From the NCBI RefSeq assembly GCF_001949145.1, contig NW_019091360.1:3884324-3948323 (forward strand): a DNA stretch of 64,000 nucleotides, given 5' to 3'. The notes under the pieces were generated by a model. The model searched no databases. It worked only from the letters and a program-made list of their open reading frames with translations, and was not told the origin of the DNA. Both the position numbers and the translations under genes were made by a program. Of the stretch, positions 27,201 through 34,038 are shown in pieces; within the stretch, counting starts at the first letter, position 1; the number at the start of each line of letters is the position of its first letter. The DNA comes from Acanthaster planci (Eukaryota > Echinodermata > Asteroidea > Valvatida > Acanthasteridae).

Positions 27201-30200
27201 AAGGGAATGCCTGATCCATTGGAAACCATGGAGATTGTCAAAACTTTCATAGGCTTTGTTGCATTTGGAACGGGCCTGCTCTGAACAAGGGATATTCCAA
27301 GAGAATCCTCTACATGTTCTTTTAACGTTTCTCACTTAACCTTGCATGGATCAACATTCTTACGTGAGAACAAGTGTCATTCCAGGCAATTCCCAGTGTG
27401 TACAAATGACTTGCATCCCAGATTGGAACTCTCCAGAGCTTCTTATATACCTTTCTGAGCATTTCAACTTTTGAGGGACTGCATTAACAAAATCATGCCA
27501 CTGCTGAAATAAAATCCAATCAGTCTTTTTGAAGAAGTTTGTTGACCTCTGTAAGACTTGTTCTCAGACATCTAGATAGATTTCTATTGAAAAGGTCATC
27601 AAAGCTTGTGGAGTTTGGCTTGTGATAATTATTAAGTAGATATCACCTGACAAAGCAAGCTATGTCCTTTTACAAACAAGGGAGAAACACCTGTAATGTG
27701 AATACATTGTATGTGTGCAACCTTATTGGGAGAAGAAGTCCAGAATGTGTCAGAGAACCAATCCAAGTTAATAACAGAAATATCTGACAACTCAAAGCTC
27801 CAAGTTGAGTATAGTTTGGAAAGAATGGAAATGAACAGGATATCATTAACCTCACTGTCAACTAACCATTCTGTCTTGAATTTTAACCGACCATTAAACT
27901 GATAGCACCCTTTACTATCAAGGTGTACTAATAATGAATATTCACTAAACACTAATGAATATTCACGAAACGCAGTTGGCAAGGATTCAGCTAGAAACAA
28001 ATCATGAAGATACATGGAGCCTCTTAGAAATTAAAACGATATGGTTTTTCCTCTGGCAAATCATTTCTGATTGGTCTGAAATCCTTACCTTGTCAGTTCT
28101 AATGCTGTCTATGAGGCCCCAATCATTTGGAGTATAAATCTAGTAATTTGACCATATTTTAGGTTACTTTTCTGGAACCTACTGTCCATGTAGATCTAAG
28201 AACATGCAGTATCAAGTTGTAACAAGAAGTCTGTTTTTTCCCCCAAAGGCTTAAATGGTAATTTCAGCAAGTCGACAGAGTCTCTGATCAGCTTGATATC
28301 TAGCCCAACTTTACTGAGCATCCCCCGATCAGGCAGAGGAAGTATAGATAGCATGACTGGGTCCATTGACTTTAGCACCTTCACTTCGGTGAGTGCAAAC
28401 TTCCTTTCAAGACATACTCAAATTAGCCAGGATAGAACAAATTAATTTTTTGGTAGTGTGTTTTATGTAGCTTTTATAAACTGTCTTAATATTATCACTT
28501 GTAGCTTGCTTCATGAGAGTGTGTGTGAGAATATGAGCGTTGTGCTCAGTTGGTGTTGTAACCCAGAACATATGACTGCAGTTGACAAACTAAGCAATAG
28601 AACTAAGCCCCATCCCATGGTTCTTTGACCAATCACTGCTGTGGTTTATGTCTGACATGCATGCATGCATGTGGATTCAACGTGTGTAGCTTCAGCGTGC
28701 AGTATGGCATTGGAGAGAAACACATGTTTCTTGCCCAGGTGTGTGCAATGGGCGGGGCTGCGTGGATCAGTCTATTGATGTGAGTTTTACCTGTTTGCTT
28801 CATCCCAGCTTGTTCCCTCTGTTGGAGCAATGTATGAAGTCCTTGAAGACTTGGTAGATGATGGTCATGAGACCAAAGAGATTCTGAAAGGTGACGTGGT
28901 CAAACTGCTGGAGGTCTGCGAGAACAACCTGTTCCACATCCAGACCATTCCAACCGATGAGACCAGCCCAGGGATGGAAGGCTATGTGACCCCAGGATTA
29001 CTGAAGAAGATGAGTTTGGCTGACGGTGAGAAATGTTGGCTCCAGATTGCCTCAAGATGTCTGTTTGCCATTCGCAATTGCCTTGTTTTGGTCATATTTT
29101 CTGTGAATTTGAAGTAGTTGGGTTGAATAATTAACTTTATGTTGTGCTAATTTTTTGCTTTGTAGGTCCAACCACCTAACCAATTATGTTTTTTTTTTGC
29201 AACAGAAATGTTACTTTGAAGTTTCCCAAATGAACTTTGCACAGTACATATCCATATGCTTGCACTTACTTCACGATGTCAGATTGTCTTCCGTTTTCAA
29301 TGTGTCTCCTAGAGTGATGTTTCAGAACCAAACATGACGCTTCCTGATGTCTTCGTCTTTTCAGAGCCTCCAGCTTTTACTGACAAGTTGAAACCTTGCC
29401 TGGTCAGCACAGATGAGTCAGCTGTCCTAACATGCTCCTTCTCTGGCAAGCCTATCCCAACAGCTACCTGGTCTCTACCTAGCCATCTGAATAGTGGCAA
29501 TAAACGTGTAGAGATTATGAGCGCCGAGAACAACTCAACGCTCACCCTGCACAGGGTGACCATGTTAGATGCCGGAGAGTATACGTGTACAGTTGAGAAT
29601 TCTAATGGATCTGTCTCCTGCATGGCCAAACTAGACGTCAGAGGTATTCTTTTGAACAGGATGTCTGATTACTCACATTATCAAAATATAGAGTTTCAGT
29701 TCTGTGGCTTAAATATATGTATCTTTTAATGTTGATCAGGTTATATCATCGATATTAATTTGTGACAAAATTGCCTTGCCAATCAGATCATAATGTTAGC
29801 AACTCTTAAATGTCTGGAAGTCAATTCCTTCAGAACTTTTGGAAAAAGAAATCATATAGAATTGTAGTGTAACTTTGAGTTTTGAATTATTTGCTGTAGC
29901 TCTTTGCTTATATGAGTGCTGTTTTTTCCCACAGAGTCCCAGTCAAGTATTGTTTCAACAGACCTCAACTTTGGCGATATTCATGACATCTCACGGGCAC
30001 GTTCCTCTAGCCCCCTCACAACCCACTCGCTATCCGTTGAAGAGCCATCTATGGTCCGTTCCACCTCCTTGGAGAACCTGAAGACTCTGGATGAAGACTT
30101 TGATGTTCTTCCCGGGGAAATAGTCCGCGCCTCTTCCGTTTCTGGACGTGGAATGCTGAACAGCAGCAAGAAGTCAGGCAAGGATAAGATTGGAAGTTTC

Positions 30201-33200
30201 CGGAAGCACATCAAGAAGGCTTTCAGCACGGCAGGAATGGAGAAGGATAAGATCTTTGCCAACTTACAGAGATCACAGAGTGGGAGCAGTCTACAGTAAG
30301 TTCTTCTATTTTCACTCCTTTTTTGATTATAAATCATCAACAGTCTTTTAGCCAGATTGCATTTTCAAAGTGGAGCAACCAAATAAGTTTACTCATATTT
30401 TATGTTGAAGTCATTTTCACTTGGAGAGCATAAATTTCACATCAAGGAACTTTGAAAATGAACCCACAAAATGAAATCTTACATGCACAGTGACTCTGCT
30501 CATGCAAATGCTCAAAGAATAAATATAATTAAAGCAGTTGTTTGTAAGCTAACAAGTTGTGCAGAAGTCAAGTAGTTGCACATCTAACTTCTTTGTGAAC
30601 AGGATCAACAAAAGTAGATGGAAGATCAATAACTGTCCTACAATTAAACCCTTAGGAATATGCTCTATGTATGTAATGTTTGACAGGGGTCAACCAGGGT
30701 CAATCATAATTACACAATAAGTCATCTATTTATCAAGATGGTAATCAGGAGCCTTTATCCCTGGTTTCCTGGATTTAAACATTATTATACACTGTGATTG
30801 CCAGTTTGTGACGTACGCGAGGTTTATGTCTGCACCACATCCTGGCCATCATATCATTGATATGCATAATTTCCAATGTGTTTGTGACCTTATTCAAACA
30901 AGAATCCACGCAGACGTCTGATAAACACAGAGCCTAGACATGCACAATCCACTGACATAAAACGATGAGCATTTTTTGGGAGGGGGGGGGTGAGGCAAGT
31001 GATGAGGCATCATCGCATTCAGTGGGTTGCTTTTGAAATGAGAAACAGGTTGTTGAGAATTTTTGATTAATTACACAGTGTGCCCTCATCACACTGTAAA
31101 TGAGTATGATGCATAAGCACCCTAAAGAGCTCATTGCCAAAGCCATTGCATTTATTGAAAAAGACAAAACAAAATCACATTGTAGCTAAAAATTTATTGA
31201 AAATCTAATCATATTTTAAAAAAATCAAAATCATTCCAGACATTTTTTAACAGTAAGATCAGATTCTTGTGAGATAGTTTATATCAATGTAGAGAGCGCC
31301 CTCTAGAGTTAAGGCCAGGAAGTCTAATCAACCCCCCCTAAAAAAACCACATTAAAAATACATAAAACTGCAGTATCATGTCCTTGAAGAATATTGAACT
31401 TGTAGTTCATGTTTTCTTGCAGACATGAAGTAGTGTATTTCTGTATTAAATTTAGGATAGGCCTTTTTGATTTTGCCCTGTATACACCACACATTGGTGA
31501 ACATATTTGAGTAAAAATGTGTGAGGATCTGAAATATTGTTCCTATAAGAATCTTTCTCAAGACCACAAATACATATGTTGCATATTCTACTTCCACAGT
31601 TGTCAAGTTGGTTGCTGTAATGCCATTAATGGTTACACAAGGGCCAAAATGAAGTAGTTATATCAAACCTTAGAAAGTGCACCCTTATAAGTGAGAAAAA
31701 AGTGGACATGTGAAATATTGGAAGTTTATTCAGTGAAATAAAAGTGTTGGAATAATGACCTCTCTGAAGAAAAATGATCTAATAACACAAACCACTAAAG
31801 ACGCTTTTACTTGGCGACAAAATAAACCAACAGTATAGAAACAGAGAAAACAACATACAAATTAACAATATAATACATTAGGATTAAGTATTGACAGACA
31901 AACCTTGTTACTTGGTCAGTAATGTATACCCCTTTGTCAAATTATTTGCAAAAAAGGGGAAGATATATTGCTTTGTCCTGTATGCTGTGTCACTGACTTG
32001 TTGGATATACTTGCATGTTTCACGCCTACTGTACATTACTACCATACCACAATGTAATATTACACTCACCATGTGTTAACAGGGTCTACCCAATGATAAT
32101 GCTTACATATTTGCAATGTTGATAGACAAGAAGGAGGCACACATAGACATGTCTAGATGCAGCAAGATTGATGAGTACTGATAGTTATTACTCAATCATC
32201 CTGGGTGAGAATTACTGGAACTGTCCTCTAAACATAGTTCCCAGTGCTTCTTTTAATTTCAGATTTCCATAGAGTGTTCAGTTGTGACATGTTTTACCTT
32301 GATGTAAACCAAAGATTTGTTTCAAGTAAAAATCAAACTGACTTCTTACCATTCATTCAAAACAATGTTCTCTTTGTTATTTCCGTTTGTGCATCGTCTA
32401 CACGATGTACGGAATGCAACTAGCTAGTCTACAGTTTCTTTCCTCAACCCATGTACAGCCTTTTGAAAAATGTTGAATTCAAAGCCTTTAGACTAATAGA
32501 GTACCGGAGTGTGACGTCACTGTGAACGAGAAAGTGCAGTGCAAACGAATGGAGTACGCGCGCGTGTTGGTTCACGTATTCACTTCGGTACTCTATAGAT
32601 CAATGCTAAGACATGTTACAAAAGGTTGTAGTTACATTCATTTATAAAAATCCATATGAAATTTGTATTTATCTGTGCTAACTTGAAAGGATGTTACCTC
32701 ATTCATAACGTATACCATCATTTGATTTACTACACAAACAGAGCTTTTACAATTACCCCCACATGCAGTACATGGTCTCATCCCAGACAAGAACACAAAC
32801 CAATTGTGTATGGTTTTCCACTTAATTACTGGTCACTGTTTAAGTCCTCCGCATATGAGAGTGAGTGTAGGAAAACTCAATGTTCATTTCTCCATCAGCA
32901 AGCAGCACACACCATGCATTGACTAATATGGTCAAGTTATGTGGTAATATACATCACTTACCTTGTGTTGTCTGGCTGTTTGCAGACCTGGCCTACTAGT
33001 CTACATATATGGGTGTCAGAGGTGTAAGCTTGTGTAGGGATGTAGGAACAAATTGAATGAGGGTTGATCTGAAAACTGGGCAGTCCAAATTGAAGGTCAG
33101 GGTTGGGATTTAGTGTAATCTTGGGGCAATGAACTTTAGTCTTTGTGGTTAATTTTTAGCTAAGTGCATGTGGGGGTGAGAGAATAGCTTTGCATGGGAT

Positions 33201-34038
33201 TTTTGTTTTTAAAAAACAGTATTTGAGAATATTTTGCATAAAATTTTAGTTTGATAAGTACATGTACTTGTATTAGGTAAAGGTGCAAAAGATTTTTTTC
33301 TCAGTTTGTGCCAATTAAGAGTAATAAACATTAGCCAATAATTAAAAAATGTGAAAGTTGAAAAACATGTATGTTGAAAGTTCAGGGTGAAACTGATTGA
33401 ATACAACATTAAGAATTGCCAGTTAGGAAAATGGGCACACGCTATGGTGATTTATGCCTGAAAATTTCAGTGTAAGTAAAAACTTGAAACAATAAAATAG
33501 ATTGAACATTTAGGAGCAATTTAAGACCAAACAAAATTTTGGCATGGAAAGTGTATCCAGAATGCCTGAAATGAAGCCAATATTAGCATCTGATTTTTGA
33601 AAAGAAAACAGAGATTCAAAATTTATCAGATGTTTTCAGTAACTGTTTGAATTTCTAAGAAATTAATCTTGAGCATAATTGTTGTTGAAGGAGTTTTCCT
33701 AAGTGGAATAAACCATTGGTCCTCAGCAAAGTAGACCTTTTGTAGTATGAAAACGTAACAAACCTGTTGGGTAAAGAATGTTATGTTGGTGACTGAACTG
33801 CATTGGATATTGATAAATTGAGGAGGATTTCCAACATGTGTCAATGCTAAGATTTAGTCTTTTTTTTTTCAGAAAAAGTAAACATCAACAGAGATCGACG
33901 ACGTGCATCCACTGCAAAGCACTGAGAGATGATGCAGGGGAAGATGGACTGACAGTGTGCGAGATGTGTGCTCAGAGAGCAATGGCCAGTAGTCAAGAAA
34001 CTCTGATGGAAGAAGAAGAAGACGCAGTCATCAAATAG
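1190..34038 (+). CDS. OBSCN: Obscurin/UNC-89-like Ig-SH3-RhoGEF protein (26 exons, 5' end outside window)
   Basis: Spliced gene whose 26 exons I joined by GT-AG sites and matching phases: 1190-1241, 2179-2363, 2889-3092, 3230-3281, 5401-5552, 7107-7304, 14196-15824, 16558-17343, 18042-18154, 18339-18482, 18766-18862, 19233-19345, 20585-20901, 21312-21482, 21799-21868, 22148-22240, 22709-22855, 23544-23621, 23897-24079, 24481-24570, 25711-25819, 28249-28388, 28809-29025, 29365-29643, 29935-30295, 33873-34038. They total 6146 nt, or 2047 visible residues plus stop. Rough domain order: Ig 53-146, Ig 193-281, disordered 281-730, Ig 733-823, disordered, Ig 989-1085, SH3-like 1124-1185, SH3 1243-1302, DH 1348-1533, PH 1534-1660, SH3-like 1708-1780, Ig 1780-1873, basic tail, Cys4 knuckle. 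Family knowledge: obscurin/UNC-89 is a sarcomeric M-line scaffold that activates Rho-type GTPases. The DH-PH region resembles obscurin more than Trio/Kalirin, judged by eye. The first exon starts in phase 1 with no ATG, so the N-terminus lies upstream. Confidence 0.8.
3282..5400 (+). other. Intron 4
   Basis: 2.1 kb intron between gtgagt and tttctatag. It contains a perfect hairpin-forming inverted repeat (4508-4554) followed by a few gattgat repeats; otherwise nothing recognised. Confidence 0.7.
4508..4554. repeat. Perfect 17-bp inverted repeat with 13-nt loop
   Basis: Arm catgagctcagtttcct (4508-4524) and its exact complement aggaaactgagctcatg (4538-4554) surround a 13-nt spacer. It could fold into a stable hairpin. 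Direct gattgat repeats follow at about 4557-4573. No pre-miRNA-length stem is evident. Confidence 0.9.
5401..7304 (+). CDS. Exons 5-6: second Ig domain
   Basis: Exon 5 (5401-5552) carries a linker ([20 protein letters not shown]) and the first Ig strands, with the B-strand Cys in QLQCPVAG. Exon 6 (7107-7304) supplies [10 protein letters not shown], the DDEGEYTC motif and the end of the domain (VLIVK). The intron interrupts the domain directly after the C of the B strand, as in the first Ig. F-strand Cys is doubled (TCC). Donors gtaagt on both exons are near consensus. Confidence 0.8.
8871..9831. other. Assembly gap (run of N)
   Basis: 961 unknown bases inside the long intron before exon 7. 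Frames spanning it are artefacts. An exon could be hidden here, but exon 6 (ending phase 1) joins exon 7 in frame without one. Confidence 0.99.
10286..10935. repeat. Fold-back repeat element, probably a MITE-like DNA transposon
   Basis: A 25-bp perfect inverted repeat pairs 10299-10323 (tcacagttttcacgaagaga...) with 10896-10920, and weaker similarity extends outward on both sides. The same core recurs inside in the right-hand orientation at 10625-10649 (one change in the core) and 10714-10730. Terminal inverted repeats plus internal sub-repeats and no open frame suggest a non-autonomous element. Exact ends and target duplication were not settled. Confidence 0.6.
11786..12880 (-). CDS. Intronless class A (rhodopsin-like) GPCR, orphan
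   Basis: Single open frame of 364 residues on the minus strand; the ATG at 12880-12878 ([10 protein letters not shown]) is the first true ATG, two codons inside the longest frame, which opens with TTG. Seven hydrophobic segments. Seen: N-glycosylation site NET in the N-tail; TM1 GNGLN; TM2 LTCADL; TM3 Cys (SCTVC) and [12 protein letters not shown] (ERY form of DRY); ECL2 Cys (YYCMLHY); basic third loop ([20 protein letters not shown]). Odd: TM6 has CTCFNQY instead of CWxP, and TM7 has NVIIY instead of NPxxY. It lies antisense inside the 6.9 kb intron of the obscurin-like gene and has no functional link I can see. Ligand unknown. Confidence 0.85.
   Translation of the reverse strand: MDSAYSNETCNKDKWERGSGENRLCNGILRHVQVAVIVTLILLILIGNGLNLIIQFVIVLTKSLRSPHGYLLTSLTCADLGLGVSPSLSIYPAIRHSGWPHSCTVCLVMAFSSHIFFTVSAMMLASLSLERYIAIVHPLKYCRLLTKKAALITILISWVTGVLLSLPAFVENFVGFEYVPETYYCMLHYNKSMAYTAIVFFSLDLPYMLTVIVTSAKVCKSLIKRKCQQVLLIRPSAIVNSHSMGENSEMRRHASGKRSKHTAKLFRMTTSTAVAGCTCFNQYAIITTLVRVLEAVLVPSLFMFLSHWLLVANSFINVIIYFVMNQTFRDRGVELLQAVVSQLHIRVYINVLLGERRNAIDTVS
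14196..15824 (+). CDS. Exon 7: 1.6 kb exon, disordered Ser/acidic region plus third Ig
   Basis: A single open exon of 1629 nt (543 codons), open from the ttgttag acceptor to the gtgagt donor. The first 450 residues look disordered: Ser/Thr/Asp runs ([22 protein letters not shown]), basic clusters ([18 protein letters not shown]) and Pro/Glu-rich stretches. Mid-exon there are helix-like acidic stretches with hydrophobic spacing ([37 protein letters not shown]). The last 90 residues form an Ig domain with [10 protein letters not shown] and GGVYTC. Its B-strand Cys is replaced by Val (RLEVQVQG). The disordered part may be a binding or phosphorylation region; that is inference from composition. 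Confidence 0.85.
16558..17343 (+). CDS. Exon 8: disordered segment plus fourth Ig
   Basis: Open exon of 786 nt following the ctgttgcag acceptor and ending at gtaag, both in phase 1. The first 160 residues are Ser/Asn/Asp-rich with a basic cluster ([21 protein letters not shown]), consistent with a disordered linker. The last 95 residues are an Ig I-set domain: [17 protein letters not shown] start, Cys in [16 protein letters not shown], and DDGRYVC with the ENSIGV turn. Two Ig domains separated by disordered linkers upstream of SH3-DH-PH is a layout I do not know from vertebrate obscurin, where Ig domains are packed in tandem. Confidence 0.85.
18042..19345 (+). CDS. Exons 9-12: acidic linker, SH3-like module, Ser-rich linker
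   Basis: Exons 18042-18154, 18339-18482, 18766-18862 and 19233-19345. Exon 9 is an acidic helical linker ([18 protein letters not shown]). Exons 10-11 encode a probable SH3 fold: [13 protein letters not shown] (RT/n-Src region), RWLVRHK and, after the intron, [11 protein letters not shown], which matches the G-(Y/W)-(I/V/F)-P core of SH3 domains. The leading ALYDY motif is weak ([11 protein letters not shown]). Exon 12 holds a Ser/His/Arg stretch ([16 protein letters not shown]) and ends on IIED. Phases 1/0/0/1/0 all agree. The SH3-like assignment is moderate; the exons themselves are well supported. Confidence 0.7.
20585..20901 (+). CDS. Exon 13: SH3 domain and acidic linker to the DH domain
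   Basis: After a polypyrimidine-cccccag acceptor the exon reads [19 protein letters not shown], then [28 protein letters not shown]: a full SH3 domain with the WVPxxYL core. An acidic and Gly-rich linker follows ([18 protein letters not shown]). Donor gttagt is weaker than the rest but needed for the frame (AAA AGA GG/A). SH3 directly before DH-PH is the arrangement of UNC-89 and obscurin. The same sequence stays open a few codons into the intron, so exon skipping or read-through cannot be excluded by eye. Confidence 0.85.
21312..23621 (+). CDS. Exons 14-18: DH (RhoGEF) domain
   Basis: Exons 21312-21482, 21799-21868, 22148-22240, 22709-22855 and 23544-23621. CR1 is [17 protein letters not shown], the usual DH opening with the conserved Glu that contacts switch I. 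The middle contains [18 protein letters not shown] and the [16 protein letters not shown] segment. CR3 is [19 protein letters not shown], the most conserved DH helix. The last helix is the [14 protein letters not shown] end. A Gly-rich loop ([13 protein letters not shown]) sits before CR3. DH domains catalyse GDP release from Rho-family GTPases; key residues are present, so activity is plausible. Which GTPase cannot be told from sequence. Confidence 0.93.
22985..23290 (-). mobile_element. tRNA-derived SINE, MIR/CORE-like
   Basis: Read on the minus strand it begins with a tRNA-like head (gtggttagggtgtg), an exact pol III B box ggttcgaatcc (plus-strand 23225-23235) and then cttgggcaagttactttacc (complement of 23182-23201), gtgcctctctccacc and taaaatgggtacc, in the same order as in MIR-type SINEs of vertebrates. 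It sits in the intron between DH exons 17 and 18. The body may extend to about 22985; target duplications were not determined. Confidence 0.65.
23897..25819 (+). CDS. Exons 19-21: PH domain
   Basis: Exons 23897-24079, 24481-24570 and 25711-25819. Directly follows DH as in nearly all Dbl-family GEFs. Strand motifs are [18 protein letters not shown] and [17 protein letters not shown]. The C-terminal helix carries the PH signature Trp in [17 protein letters not shown]. The start [16 protein letters not shown] resembles the obscurin PH start. The domain ends on a basic/Ser linker ([12 protein letters not shown]). The role is probably to position the GEF on the membrane or on its GTPase, as known for the family. 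Confidence 0.9.
25820..28248 (+). other. Intron 21
   Basis: 2.4 kb intron separating the PH domain from the Ser-rich linker. Several open frames on both strands show no domain, splice support or sensible composition. Two closely repeated words, gaacataccgtgctgtt and gagcataccgc, lie near 26464-26495. Confidence 0.6.
28249..29643 (+). CDS. Exons 22-24: Ser-rich linker, second SH3-like module, fifth Ig
   Basis: Exon 22 (28249-28388) is a Ser/Thr-rich linker ([20 protein letters not shown]). Exon 23 (28809-29025) looks like an SH3: [18 protein letters not shown], then DVVKLLEV and the core [10 protein letters not shown]. Exon 24 (29365-29643) is a single-exon Ig I-set domain with [15 protein letters not shown], then [15 protein letters not shown]. 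Exon 24 has phase 1 at both ends, the classic shuffled-Ig symmetry, so it can be joined to any phase-1 exon downstream. SH3-DH-PH-SH3-Ig is also the order in Trio/Kalirin. Confidence 0.8.
29935..30295 (+). CDS. Exon 25: Ser-rich, then basic amphipathic segment
   Basis: Exon of 361 nt, phase 1 to phase 2. The first half is disordered and Ser/Pro-rich ([19 protein letters not shown]). The second half carries a strongly basic stretch with helical spacing, [19 protein letters not shown], followed by [18 protein letters not shown]. Such a segment could bind acidic lipid or calmodulin; this is inference from charge pattern only. No domain recognised. Donor gtaagt is good. The reading frame runs straight to a TAA in the intron if unspliced, which would give an almost identical C-terminus. 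Confidence 0.8.
30296..33872 (+). other. Intron 25 before the terminal Cys4 exon
   Basis: 3.6 kb, the longest gap in the 3' half. It contains an inverted-repeat-bounded CG-rich island (32496-32596). No exon recognised. Confidence 0.6.
32496..32596. repeat. 100-bp island bounded by a 16-bp inverted repeat
   Basis: Left arm atagagtaccggagtg (32496-32511) and right arm cacttcggtactctat (32581-32596) are complementary with one mismatch. Between them lie the palindrome tgacgtca (a perfect CRE core) and a cgcgcg run, unusual in this CpG-poor intron. It could be a small inverted-repeat element or a regulatory island. Confidence 0.6.
33873..34038 (+). CDS. Exon 26: terminal exon with Cys4 zinc-knuckle-like motif
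   Basis: After a 3.6 kb intron and a strong polyT-cag acceptor, the phase-2 join gives [12 protein letters not shown] and then the pattern C-x2-C-x13-C-x2-C (TCIHCKA to TVCEMCAQ), an acidic run (MEEEEEDAV) and TAG at 34036. The four-Cys spacing suggests a small zinc knuckle/ribbon. I do not know it in obscurin, UNC-89 or MLCK. The stop codon abuts gtgagt, a perfect splice donor, so this exon may be followed by a 3' UTR intron. The phase match, acceptor and Cys pattern all support it as real. Confidence 0.7.

Noticed and set aside
28650-28675. (TGCA)n run as a functional element
   Set aside because: Short simple repeat of a kind common across the window.
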